Source: Sandaracinus amylolyticus
GTDB lineage: Bacteria > Myxococcota_A > Polyangia > Polyangiales > Sandaracinaceae
Reading direction: 5' to 3'
Assembly: GCF_021631985.1 (NCBI RefSeq)
Contig: NZ_CP070225.1
Coordinates: 8,308,001-8,372,000, forward strand
Length of the DNA stretch: 64,000 bases
Position numbers and translations under genes: made by a program. Shown here one piece after another: positions 52,453-61,397 of the stretch. A model generated the notes under the pieces. It saw only the letters and a list, made by a program, of their open reading frames with translations. It was not told the DNA's origin and ran no database searches. Position 1 is the first letter of the stretch, and every line of letters begins with the position of its first letter.

Positions 52453-54052
52453 TGCCGACCTTGCGCTCGATCACCTCGATCGCGCGCTTCACCCGCTCGT
52501 CGCTCTCGACGAGACCGCTGATCTTGCGGTGCGCGTTCATGACCGTGGTGTGGTCCTTGTTGCCGAAGCGCGCGCCGATCATCGGGTAGCTCAGATCGAG
52601 GCGCTCGCGGCAGATGTACATCGCGATCATGCGGGGCAGCGACACGTTGCGGTGCCGGCGATCGCTCATCAGCTCCTTGATGCCGATCTGAAAGTACTCG
52701 CAGGCCGCGCGCTGGATGTCCTCGACGCTCGTCTGACGCGCGTCGCGACCCTTCGGCTGGTGCGCACCGAGCGCCATCCGCGCGAGCTCGATGTCGAGCG
52801 GGCGCTGCTGCGCGTCCGCGAGCACCGCGAGACGCAGCAGCGTCCCCTCGAGCTCGCGCACGTTGCTCTGCACGACCTGCGCGATCAGCAGCGCGACGTC
52901 GTCGCCGAGGTGCAGCTGCTCCTGCTCCGCCTTCTTGCGGAGGATCGCGATGCGCGTGTCGAGCTCGGGCGCCTGGATGTCGGCGACCAGGCCCCACTGG
53001 AAGCGCGAGATCAGGCGCTCCTGCATCTCGGGGATGTGCTGCGGATAGACGTCGCTCGTGACGACGATCTGCTTGTCCGCGTGATAGAGCGCGTTGAACG
53101 TGTGGAAGAACTCTTCCTGCGTCTGCTCGCGCCCCGCGAGGAACTGGATGTCGTCGATCACCAGCACGTCGCACGAGCCGCGATAACGCGCGCGGAACTC
53201 GTCGATGCGCTTGTGCTGCAGCGCCCAGATGAACTCGTTGGTGAAGCGCTCGGCGCTCAGGAAGAGCACGCGCGCGTCGCGACGATCCTCGAGCACGCGA
53301 TGGCCGACCGCGTTGACGAGGTGGGTCTTGCCGAGGCCGACCTTGCTGTAGATGAAGAGCGGGTTGTAGCGCTTGCCCGGGCTCGAGCTCGCCGCGATCG
53401 AGGCCGCGTGCGCGAGCTGGTTCGACGGCCCGACGACGAAGTTCTCGAACAGATAACGCGGGTTCAGGGCATACGACTGCTCGCCCACGGGACTTCCGCT
53501 CTCGACCGGCGCTGCACTGCGATCGCCGGCAATGCTGCGGGCGACCGGCGGTCGCGCGATCGGCGCACGATCGGTCGCGCCGCTCTCGACGTCGAACGGA
53601 AGCTCGCCCGCCGCGCGCAGCGCGCGCACCGGCGGACGCGACGCGCGCGCCGTCACCCGGCCCGCCGCCGCCATCCGCGCACCGCGCGAGAGCATCGCGT
53701 CGTCCGCGAGCATCGCGCCCGGCGCGACCATCACGCCGGTCGACGCGACGTCACGATCCGCCACCGCCGGGCTGACCACCTGCCCGGCCGACGTCACCTG
53801 CTCCTGCAGGCTCGGGTCGACGACCCACGAGACATCCAGCCCGCTCGCGCCTGTCAGCGCCGCGAGCGACTCGAGGATGTCGGGCAGATAGCGCGCCGAG
53901 ATCCAATCCGCGAAGAAGCGGTTGGGAATCCGCAGCCGCACGATCCGGCCCTCGATCCCGTCGAAGCGAATCGGCTCCAGCCACGTCGCGTAGGTCTCTT
54001 CCGCGAGCCTTCCGCGAAGTCTGCCGAGAGTCGATTCCCACAGCCCGTCCAT
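52445..54052 (-). CDS. dnaA: Chromosomal replication initiator DnaA
   Basis: 535-residue initiator that binds DnaA boxes and opens the origin. Domain I starts at MDGLWESTLGRLRGRLAEETYATWLEPI. Domain II is a long variable linker (about 90-205). Domain III (about 210-415) has Walker A KVGLGKTHL and Walker B VLVIDDIQFLAG. Domain IV (about 440-535) has the DNA-binding signature SLPRMIAMYICRE and DHTTVMNAHRKI. The ATG at 54052 matches the usual start. dnaN does not follow it, which differs from the common dnaA-dnaN order. The gene-free stretch upstream is a candidate origin. Confidence 0.97.
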   Translation of the reverse strand: MDGLWESTLGRLRGRLAEETYATWLEPIRFDGIEGRIVRLRIPNRFFADWISARYLPDILESLAALTGASGLDVSWVVDPSLQEQVTSAGQVVSPAVADRDVASTGVMVAPGAMLADDAMLSRGARMAAAGRVTARASRPPVRALRAAGELPFDVESGATDRAPIARPPVARSIAGDRSAAPVESGSPVGEQSYALNPRYLFENFVVGPSNQLAHAASIAASSSPGKRYNPLFIYSKVGLGKTHLVNAVGHRVLEDRRDARVLFLSAERFTNEFIWALQHKRIDEFRARYRGSCDVLVIDDIQFLAGREQTQEEFFHTFNALYHADKQIVVTSDVYPQHIPEMQERLISRFQWGLVADIQAPELDTRIAILRKKAEQEQLHLGDDVALLIAQVVQSNVRELEGTLLRLAVLADAQQRPLDIELARMALGAHQPKGRDARQTSVEDIQRAACEYFQIGIKELMSDRRHRNVSLPRMIAMYICRERLDLSYPMIGARFGNKDHTTVMNAHRKISGLVESDERVKRAIEVIERKVGIS

Positions 54053-54893
54053 GCCAGATACCCCAGCAGTTGAGCGCACTTGTCCAAGCGATCCACAAGC
54101 TTTCCACAGCCTGGGTCGCTCCAGCGGTTCGTTCAGGGTCGCCGTCTCGATCGAGGTTCGCTGTTCGGGTGCGTGTTTCGAGGGACGCTTGGTTCTAGGA
54201 GAGGTGGCTTCTCGAAGAGCTGCCCATCGGAACATCTACCCAGCTACATCTGCGGCACAGCTACAGCGACATCTGCCTTGCTCGGCTCGGGTGGTCTCCG
54301 CGAACGAGAGACGACTGCTATCGCGGTAACCCGTCCCCGCCAAATTACCGTCACTCCGATGCTGCACCCGAATCAGGACGCATCATCCGAGCTACGGCAA
54401 CTCCTCACGAACTGCAGTGAGGGAGCGAGACACTCGATCGGAGGCAACCCGCCTCCCCGAGGAAGACCGACGCTAGCAAAGCTCCCGGGTGCCGTCTACG
54501 GGTCTTCCTGCGGAAACTTCTAAGCACATGATCTCGCTCAGTTTTCTTCGTTCGTGACGCGCCGGTTCCGAAGGTGTCGAGACGCAGTGCGTCGAACCCT
54601 TTCGGGAAGCCTCGGAGATCACACGTGATCCGCCGAGCCTCTTCGATCCGGTCTCCGTTTCGTCACGGGAGCCAGCGTGATCACACTGGATTCGTGGCAT
54701 TCCGCCGCGTGACCCTCCGGGCACGTCCGCGCGGCGGGTCGGATCGCGGGCGACGCGGGGCGCATTCCCGCGATTGCGACCGGTTCGACGCGGTTTTCTT
54801 GGTGTACGGCGCCGAACCCGGTTAAGCAGGGACACCGCTGTCCAGGCGTTCGGGAACGGGCGTTCGGGGGATCGCAGAGGGATCGGAGGAGCG
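54053..54893. other. Gene-free 841-bp stretch beside dnaA, candidate oriC
   Basis: This stretch has clearly lower GC than its surroundings (about 55-60 % by eye). Two DnaA-box-like sites on the + strand, CGATCCACA (54089-54097) and CTTTCCACA (54100-54108), match TTATCCACA at seven of nine positions and are 11 bases apart. Hairpins lie at 54440-54456 (GGAGGC/GCCTCC) and at 54460-54468 with 54501-54509 (AGGAAGACC/GGTCTTCCT). GATCAC/GTGATC symmetries lie near 54617-54630 and 54676-54683. Short open frames here have no family match or clear start. No strong DnaA box is present, so origin function is inferred from position and composition. Confidence 0.45.
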
Positions 54894-55817
54894 ATGGTGC
54901 GTTGGTCAGGTGCAGCGGGGGTGCTCGTGCTCGCAGGGGCCCTCGCGATCTCGCTCGGCGCACCAGCTCGGCTCGCGGCCCAGGCGGCAATCGATCCCCC
55001 CGTCGCCGAGGGCTACGACACGACGCGCGGCCTCGCGATGGGCCTCGGCGCGCGCGCGTCGGCGGCCTCGACGTCGGCGCTCCAGTACAACGCGGCCGGC
55101 CTGACGATCGGGCGCGTCTATCACATCGAGTCGATCGCCGGGTACGAGCCGGGCACCACGCGGTTCAGCGTCGGCGCGGCGGTCGTCGACTCGTACAGCT
55201 CGCCGATCGCGATGGGCATGTCCTACCGCTACATCCACGGCAACGGCGAGTACGGGCACGGCGGGATGGAGGGACGCCTCTCGCTCGCGCTGCCGATCGG
55301 CGATGCGTTCGCGATCGGCGTCTCGGGCCGGTACATGAGCTACTGGCGCGAGGGACAGCCCGAGGGCGACACCCGCGGCCCGTTCGCCGAGGGCGTGACC
55401 ATCGACGCCGCGATCCGTGTGATGCCGATCGAAGGCCTGCACATCGCGGCCCTCGGCTTCAACCTGATCGACCACGGCACCTCGCTGGTGCCGCGCCTGG
55501 TGGGCGGGAGCGCGAGCTACACGATCGATCGCATGGTCACGATCGCGTTCGACGGGCTCGCGGATCTCTCGACGTTCTACAACGTCGACGGCTCGCTGCG
55601 CCCCGAGGCGGTCTTCGGCGGCGCGGTCGAGGTGTTCATCAGCGGCGTGCCGATCCGGGCGGGCTACAGCTTCGACACCGGTCGCGACATCCACTACGTG
55701 ACCGCGGGCCTCGGGTACGTCACCGGCGATTGGGGCCTGGATTTCTCGTGGCGCCAGCAGGTCGTCGGAGACGACGACACCTGGCTGCTGCTCGGGTTCC
55801 GCTACTTCGTCCATTGA
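54894..55817 (+). CDS. Outer-membrane beta-barrel protein, hypothetical
   Basis: 307-residue exported protein. A signal peptide (about 1-30, ending RLAAQA) is followed by GLAMGLGARASAASTSALQYNAAGL, the type of opening seen in UPF0164/PorV- and FadL-like barrels. Amphipathic strands end in a C-terminal aromatic residue (LLLGFRYFVH). Function is unknown; it may transport hydrophobic compounds or serve as a structural porin. GGATCGGAGGAGCG gives a strong ribosome binding site. A repeat block and hairpin follow the stop. Confidence 0.78.
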   Translation: MVRWSGAAGVLVLAGALAISLGAPARLAAQAAIDPPVAEGYDTTRGLAMGLGARASAASTSALQYNAAGLTIGRVYHIESIAGYEPGTTRFSVGAAVVDSYSSPIAMGMSYRYIHGNGEYGHGGMEGRLSLALPIGDAFAIGVSGRYMSYWREGQPEGDTRGPFAEGVTIDAAIRVMPIEGLHIAALGFNLIDHGTSLVPRLVGGSASYTIDRMVTIAFDGLADLSTFYNVDGSLRPEAVFGGAVEVFISGVPIRAGYSFDTGRDIHYVTAGLGYVTGDWGLDFSWRQQVVGDDDTWLLLGFRYFVH

Positions 55818-55908
55818 GGGGTCTTGGAAGACCCCTCCCCCCGACCGGCAAAGCCGGCTCGGGGCCCCCCTCCCCAAACGCTGCGCGCGGGGCCCCAGCC
55901 CCGCTTGC
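55816..55908. repeat. GC-rich intergenic repeat block, copy 2
   Basis: The block begins with a perfect 10-bp hairpin, GAGGGGTCTT-GG-AAGACCCCTC (55816-55837), overlapping the stop codon of the barrel gene. A CCGGC-AAA-GCCGG hairpin follows. It ends with the 30 bases at 55879-55908 that are identical to 32201-32230. It may act as a terminator after the barrel gene. Confidence 0.75.
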
Positions 55909-55965
55909 TCTTGCTCGGGCACGCCTCGGGCTCGCTGATCGCGCGACGCGCTCACTCTCGCGCAC

Positions 55966-56325
55966 TCACTCTCGCGCGCGCACCAGGACCAGCTTCGCGA
56001 GCAGCTCGTGCACCCCGAGCGGTGCGGCGACCCGCACCTGCACGCCGCGATGATGCTCGGCGGCGCCGAACGCGATCTCGGGGACGTCGCTCGTCGCGTG
56101 CCTCCCCGGCGCGAGGAAGTACGGGACCACCACGATCTCGGTCGCGCCCTCGCGCACCAGGGCGGCGATGCCCTCGGGGATCGACGGCGCCGCGAGCTCC
56201 ATGTGCGCGTGGCGCACGATCGTCCCGTCGGCCGCGATGCGCTCGACCAGCCGCGCGACCTCGCCGAGCTGGGCGTTCGCGGCCTCCACGCGGCTGCCGT
56301 GATCGACGAGCAGGATCGCGCGCAT
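55966..56325 (-). CDS. CbiX/SirB-like chelatase family protein
   Basis: 119-residue single-domain protein of the CbiX-short/SirB family, which inserts metal into sirohydrochlorin. The metal-binding His lie in LLVDHGSR (near residue 9) and in PYFLAPGRHATSDVP (near 82). The length fits the short, homodimeric CbiX type. No other cobalamin or siroheme gene is adjacent. The ATG at 56325 starts right before the first strand; a longer frame begins at 56352. It diverges from the ECF sigma gene. Confidence 0.85.
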   Translation of the reverse strand: MRAILLVDHGSRVEAANAQLGEVARLVERIAADGTIVRHAHMELAAPSIPEGIAALVREGATEIVVVPYFLAPGRHATSDVPEIAFGAAEHHRGVQVRVAAPLGVHELLAKLVLVRARE

Positions 56326-56401
56326 CCATCGAGCTTGAGGGGGATCGCGCATCCCGGCTACCTTCGCCGGAACCGCGCTCGGCCGAGGTTGTCTCGGGCG
56401 C

Positions 56402-57115
<714 letters not shown>

Positions 57116-57119
57116 GATC

Positions 57120-57539
57120 ATGGAAGCGATGACGAGCGACGAGGCACGCGACCTCTTCGGAGACGTGATCGAGGGGAGCCTCGACCCGGCGAAGAAGGCC
57201 GCGTTCGAGGCCGCGCTCGCGAGCGACCCCGAGCTGAAGGACGAGCTCGACGCGTACCGGATGGTGGTGCGTGGCGCGGCGGCGCTCGGTGGCGACGCGG
57301 GGGACCAGAAGGAGGGACCCGAGGCCTCGCCCGACCTGCTGCCCGGAGTGCAGTCGAGGCTCAGGGCGCGGAGCCGCGGACGGTTCTATCGCGACCGGTT
57401 CGCGGAGCAGGCGGGGCCGCGGGGCACGTTGCCGGTCTTGGTCGCGATCCTGGTGGCGCTGCTCCTCGCGACGGGATGGCTCGCGGTGCAGAGCTTCGTG
57501 CAGGTGGAGGGGCCGCCCTCACCGACCTCGCATCCCTGA
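57120..57539 (+). CDS. Anti-sigma-like membrane protein lacking the zinc motif
   Basis: 139-residue protein encoded right after the ECF sigma gene. The N-terminal part (about 5-48, ARDLFGDVIEGSLDP then AFEAALASDPELKDELDAY) has the helical layout of zf-HC2 anti-sigma domains. The His-x3-Cys-x2-Cys zinc site is missing, and the protein contains no cysteine or histidine there. One transmembrane helix (about 103-127) precedes a short Pro-rich tail. It probably holds the sigma factor at the membrane, but without zinc. A long palindrome follows the stop. Confidence 0.78.
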   Translation: MEAMTSDEARDLFGDVIEGSLDPAKKAAFEAALASDPELKDELDAYRMVVRGAAALGGDAGDQKEGPEASPDLLPGVQSRLRARSRGRFYRDRFAEQAGPRGTLPVLVAILVALLLATGWLAVQSFVQVEGPPSPTSHP

Positions 57540-57553
57540 AAGACGCGCAGAAC

Positions 57554-57598
57554 GTCTGGGACCGGGCAAAACCCTGAGGGTCTTGCCCGGTCCCAGAC
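57554..57598. terminator. Long near-perfect palindrome after the sigma/anti-sigma pair
   Basis: The 16-base arm GTCTGGGACCGGGCAA (57554-57569) is complementary to 57583-57598. An inner ACCCT/AGGGT pair extends the stem to about 21 pairs with one mismatch and almost no loop. No T-run follows. It may end transcription from the sigma operon or act as a symmetrical regulatory site. Confidence 0.6.
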
Positions 57599-57620
57599 GA
57601 AACGCCGCGACTGCGGCCAG

Positions 57621-57664
57621 AAAAAAAGCGGCCCGCGCTGCGGGGGGGGCTTGCAGCGCGGGCC
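57621..57664 (-). terminator. Rho-independent terminator for the DUF829 gene
   Basis: On the minus strand, a perfect 12-bp stem (57630-57641 with 57653-57664) is followed by GC and seven T (the A-run at 57621-57627). It lies about 300 bases past the DUF829 stop. In the 418-base gap 57540-57957, only this and the palindrome at 57554 stand out; the remainder shows nothing I recognise. Confidence 0.85.
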
Positions 57665-57957
57665 TGGCGCGACCTGGCGTGATCGGCGGTTGGGGGGGCA
57701 GACTCGCCGAGGTCACCGGGTCGCGTCTGGGGCTTTAGCGAGGGCCGTGCCAGGCCAGGCCGCTGCGGTTGCCCCACGTTTCTCGCGATCGTCCCGCCGC
57801 GTTTCAGCGCGCGCCTTTCGGATCTGCAACCCCCCTTGCACCGATGCACTCGCAGGGGTGACACCGGCGTGCGATGGGGAGCGTCGCGTCGGGTGGGGCA
57901 GGGTCGTACCTCAGGGGCGCAGAGCGCTCCACGCTCCACATTCGGCGCTCCCTGCGC

Positions 57958-58713
57958 TCAGACGACCCGAGCGAGGAACGCGTCGCGGGCGGCCAGGTAC
58001 TCGCGCCGATGGGCGACGAGGTGCCGGACGTGATCGCCCTCTTCGAAGTAGAGGCGCTCGAGGGGAACGCCGTGCGTCTCGCAGTCGCGCACGAACGCCT
58101 CGACGAAGCGCGCGGGGACGAGCTCGTCGCGACCACCCCAGATCACCATGAGCGGCCGCTCGCGATGGGCGTCGCGGATGCGCGCGAGGCTGCGCTCCAT
58201 GAAGCGCACCTGCTCCGGCGCGATGTGGTGCCACGCGTAGAGGAACGCCGAGAACGGCGGGCCGAGCAGCGGGTGCGAGTGCGACGCCCGCAGGCCGAGC
58301 TGGGCGAGCAGCGCCGGGAGCATCGCGCGGGTGGCGTAGCGCGCGGTGAAGCGCGCCTCGACCTTCGGCGGGAATCCGGGCGCAGAGTCGACGATCGTCG
58401 CGCGATGGGCGTCGCGCAGCGCGGGCGAGAGCTGATCGAGGAGCGCGGTGGTGGTCCAGAAGCCGGCGTTGCTGAACGCGTGGATCACCAGCGGCATCGG
58501 GCGCGCGGCGTGGGCGCGCTCGAGGCGCTCGGCGAGCATACGTCCCTCGCGGGCCCACCCGTTCGCGAGGCTCATCGCGCGGAAGGTGCGCGGCACGTGG
58601 GTGAGGACGTCGGCGCCGTACTTCGACTCGTCGTGCTTCGCGAGCACGCGCAGCTGGCGCTCCCGCGAGCCGTGCCAGCCGACGATCAGCTCGCGGAACG
58701 CTGCTCGAGCCAC
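57958..58713 (-). CDS. DUF829/TMEM53-like alpha/beta protein
   Basis: 251-residue protein with an alpha/beta-hydrolase-like core. The segment PLVIHAFSNAGFW corresponds to the HxFSNGG region of the DUF829/TMEM53 family. VIWGGRDELVPARFVEAF and EEGDHVRHLVAHRREY may carry the acid and base residues. The function in bacteria is unknown. The GTG start at 58713 overlaps the end of gshB by 28 bases, so it is probably translated with gshB, which precedes it. A terminator follows. Confidence 0.7.
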   Translation of the reverse strand: MARAAFRELIVGWHGSRERQLRVLAKHDESKYGADVLTHVPRTFRAMSLANGWAREGRMLAERLERAHAARPMPLVIHAFSNAGFWTTTALLDQLSPALRDAHRATIVDSAPGFPPKVEARFTARYATRAMLPALLAQLGLRASHSHPLLGPPFSAFLYAWHHIAPEQVRFMERSLARIRDAHRERPLMVIWGGRDELVPARFVEAFVRDCETHGVPLERLYFEEGDHVRHLVAHRREYLAARDAFLARVV

Positions 58714-59627
58714 TCGATCACGCGCCCCGAGAGGTCCTGGCCCGAGAGGCGCGACATCTGCTGGATGCCGGTCGGGCTCGTGACGTTGACCTCGGTGAGC
58801 TTGCCGCCGATCACGTCGAGGCCGACGAAGTAGAGGCCGTCCTTCTTGCAGCGCGGGCCGACCTCGGCGCAGATGGCGCGGTCGTTCGCGTCGAGCGCGG
58901 TCTTCTCGACGGTGCCGCCGACGTGGATGTTCGAGCGCACGTCGCCGCGCTGGGGGACGCGGAGGATCGCGCCGAGGGGCTCGCCGTCGAGCAGGAGGAT
59001 GCGCTTGTCGCCCTCGGTGACCTTGGGGAGGAACTCCTGGACCATCGCGACGCGCTTTCCGTCGAGGGTCACGGTCTCGATGATCGCGTTGACGTTGAGG
59101 TCGCCCTCGGCGAGGAGGAACACGCTCTCACCGCCCGCACCGCTGAGCGGCTTGAGCACGGCGCGCCCGCCGACCTCGCTCACGAAGCGCTTGATGCGCG
59201 CCTTGTCGTTGGAGACGAGGGTCGCGGGCATGAGCGAGGGGAAGTGCGTCGCGTAGAGCTTCTCGTTCGCGTCGCGCAGCGCGCGCGGATCGTTGACGAC
59301 GAGGGTCTTGCCGCGGACGTGCTCGAGCAGGTGGCAGCCCCAGAGGTAGTTCGCGTCGAAGGGCGGATCTTTGCGGACCAGCACCGCGTCGACGTCGTCG
59401 ATCCACACGTCCTCGTAGTCGCCGAGGGTGATCGGCGCGATCGGATCGCGCTGCATCGTCGCGCGGCGGACGCGCGCCCCGAGGCGCCAGCCGTGGAGGA
59501 ACAGATCGGTGATGAGCGCGTGATCGACGCGATGCCCGCGCTCCTGCGCCGCGAGCATCAACGCGAACGAGGTGTCGGCGTCGACGAGTACGGTCGAGAC
59601 CGGGTCCATCAGCACGACGATGCGCAT
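58686..59627 (-). CDS. gshB: Glutathione synthetase
   Basis: 313-residue ATP-grasp enzyme that adds glycine to gamma-glutamylcysteine, the last step of glutathione synthesis. Features are the start MRIVVLMDPVSTV, the ligand-loop region LVRKDPPFDANYLW, VLKPLSGAGGESVF with the ATP-binding loop, and VNVTSPTGIQQM at the end. The length matches E. coli GshB (about 316). The ATG at 59627 is 57 bases from the divergent gamma-glutamyltransferase start. gshA is not in the window. Confidence 0.96.
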   Translation of the reverse strand: MRIVVLMDPVSTVLVDADTSFALMLAAQERGHRVDHALITDLFLHGWRLGARVRRATMQRDPIAPITLGDYEDVWIDDVDAVLVRKDPPFDANYLWGCHLLEHVRGKTLVVNDPRALRDANEKLYATHFPSLMPATLVSNDKARIKRFVSEVGGRAVLKPLSGAGGESVFLLAEGDLNVNAIIETVTLDGKRVAMVQEFLPKVTEGDKRILLLDGEPLGAILRVPQRGDVRSNIHVGGTVEKTALDANDRAICAEVGPRCKKDGLYFVGLDVIGGKLTEVNVTSPTGIQQMSRLSGQDLSGRVIEWLEQRSAS

Positions 59628-59684
59628 GCGCGCACGTACATCGCGCGCCCAGCGCGAGAGCGCAAGGGTGGTAGAAGCTCGGGC

Positions 59685-61397
59685 ATGCGGAGAGTCGCCC
59701 TCGCGCTCGCGTGCCTCGCGCTGGTCCTCGTCGGTCAGGCGGCGCCGTCGCGCCCATCGCACGCCGCGGTCTACGCGCGGTACGCGGTCGCGGCGGATCA
59801 TCCCCTCGCGTCGGATGCCGGGGCGCGGGTGCTCGCGGCGGGCGGCAATGCGGCGGATGCCGCGGCCGCGACGATGCTCGCGCTCGGGGTGGTGAGCCCG
59901 GCGTCGAGCGGGCTCGGAGGCGGTGGGTTCGCGCTCTATTACCGCGCGTCGGATCGATCGCTGACGTTCCTCGACTTCCGCGAGACCGCGCCGGGCGCGG
60001 CGACGAACGACATGTTCGCGCGGCGCGACGGCGATTCCGACGCGATCGCGGCGCAGCGCTCGATGACCGGCGGCCTCGCGGTCGCGGTGCCGGGTGAGCC
60101 CGCGGGGATCGAGGCGCTGATCGCGCGCTTCGGATCGCGTCGGGTCACGCGCGCGCAGATCGCGTCGCACGCCGAGCGCCATGCGCGCGAAGGGTTCGCG
60201 GCCTCGCGCTACGTGAGCGACTCGTCGCGCTCGGTGCTCGCGCTGCTGCGCGAGGACGGCTTGCTCGCGGGATGGCTCGGCGAGGACGGGATCGCGCAGG
60301 GGGCGCGCGTCGTGAACCCGCAGCTCGCGGCGACGCTTCGCACGTTCGGGCGACAGGGCGCGGCGCCGTTCTATCGGGGCGCGATCGCGCGGGCGATCGT
60401 CGAGGCGGTGCGGGCGCGCGGAGGCGTGATCACCGCGGAGGATCTCGCGGGTTATGCGATCCGCGAGCGCACGCCGCTGTCGCGCGAGGCGTTCGGGCGC
60501 CGGTGGGTGACCGCGCCGCCGCCGAGCGCGGGAGGGATCACGATCCTGCACTCGCTCGCGCTGCTCGAGGCGTGGCAGCCCGAGGGTGGATGGCGCGAGG
60601 GCGCGGCGTTTCGTCATGCGCTCACGCAGTCGTGGATCGGCGCGTACGTCGATCGCGCGGCGTATCTCGGTGATCCCGATCACGCCGAGGTGCCCACCGA
60701 TGCGCTGCTCGCCGACGAGCGCCTGGCGCGGCGCGCCGCGCTCTTCGATCCCGAGCGCGCACTGCCGGCCGACCGGTGGGAGCTGCCGCTCTCGCCGGCG
60801 AGCGCACCGCCTTCCGATCGCGGCACGTCGCACCTCTGCGTGGTCGACGAAGAGGGGAACATCGCCGCGGTCACCACGACGATCAACCTGCAGTTCGGCG
60901 CGCGCGTGAGCGCCGCGGGGATCGTGCTGAACGACGAGATGGACGACTTCGCGCGCGAGCTCGGCGCGCCCAACGCGTTCGGTCTTCCGGGCGGCGCCGC
61001 GAACCTGCCGCGCCCCGGGGCGCGCCCGGTGTCGTCGATGGCGCCGACGATCGTGTTCGAGGGCACGCGTCCCGTGATGTGCGTCGGCGCGAGCGGTGGC
61101 TCGCGCATCCCGACGGCCGCGGAGCAGGTCGCGCTCGTCTCGCTGCTCTTCGAGGCCGAGATCGGCGAGGCGATGGCGCGCCCTCGGGTGCACCAGCAGG
61201 GACGTCCGGGCACGACGCTGGTCGAGCCCGGCATCGACACCACGACGCGCCTCGCGCTCTGGCGTCGCGGGCACGACGTGGGCGAGACCCCGACGATCGC
61301 GAACGTGCAGACGATCCGGATCGTGCGGCGCGATGGTGTGGTCGAGCTGCACGCGGCGAGCGACCCCCGCAAGGACGGCGCGCCGCGCGGCGAGTGA
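59685..61397 (+). CDS. Gamma-glutamyltransferase (glutathione hydrolase)
   Basis: 570-residue exported enzyme that cleaves the gamma-glutamyl bond of glutathione in the periplasm. A signal peptide (about 1-28, ending SHA) is followed by the large-subunit region GGNAADAAAATMLALGVVSPASSGLGGGGF. The autocleavage and catalytic Thr lies in RGTSHLCVVDEEGN near residue 381. FGARVSAAGIVLNDEMDDF, GGSRIP and PRVHQQ belong to the small subunit. The length matches the family. It lies divergent from gshB, so synthesis and breakdown genes share a 57-base control region. Its stop abuts the next gene. Confidence 0.95.
   Translation: MRRVALALACLALVLVGQAAPSRPSHAAVYARYAVAADHPLASDAGARVLAAGGNAADAAAATMLALGVVSPASSGLGGGGFALYYRASDRSLTFLDFRETAPGAATNDMFARRDGDSDAIAAQRSMTGGLAVAVPGEPAGIEALIARFGSRRVTRAQIASHAERHAREGFAASRYVSDSSRSVLALLREDGLLAGWLGEDGIAQGARVVNPQLAATLRTFGRQGAAPFYRGAIARAIVEAVRARGGVITAEDLAGYAIRERTPLSREAFGRRWVTAPPPSAGGITILHSLALLEAWQPEGGWREGAAFRHALTQSWIGAYVDRAAYLGDPDHAEVPTDALLADERLARRAALFDPERALPADRWELPLSPASAPPSDRGTSHLCVVDEEGNIAAVTTTINLQFGARVSAAGIVLNDEMDDFARELGAPNAFGLPGGAANLPRPGARPVSSMAPTIVFEGTRPVMCVGASGGSRIPTAAEQVALVSLLFEAEIGEAMARPRVHQQGRPGTTLVEPGIDTTTRLALWRRGHDVGETPTIANVQTIRIVRRDGVVELHAASDPRKDGAPRGE

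Noticed and set aside
54051-54835. Open frames of 80-150 codons in the dnaA-proximal stretch
   Set aside because: They have low-GC third positions, no ribosome binding site, no family match and overlap each other.
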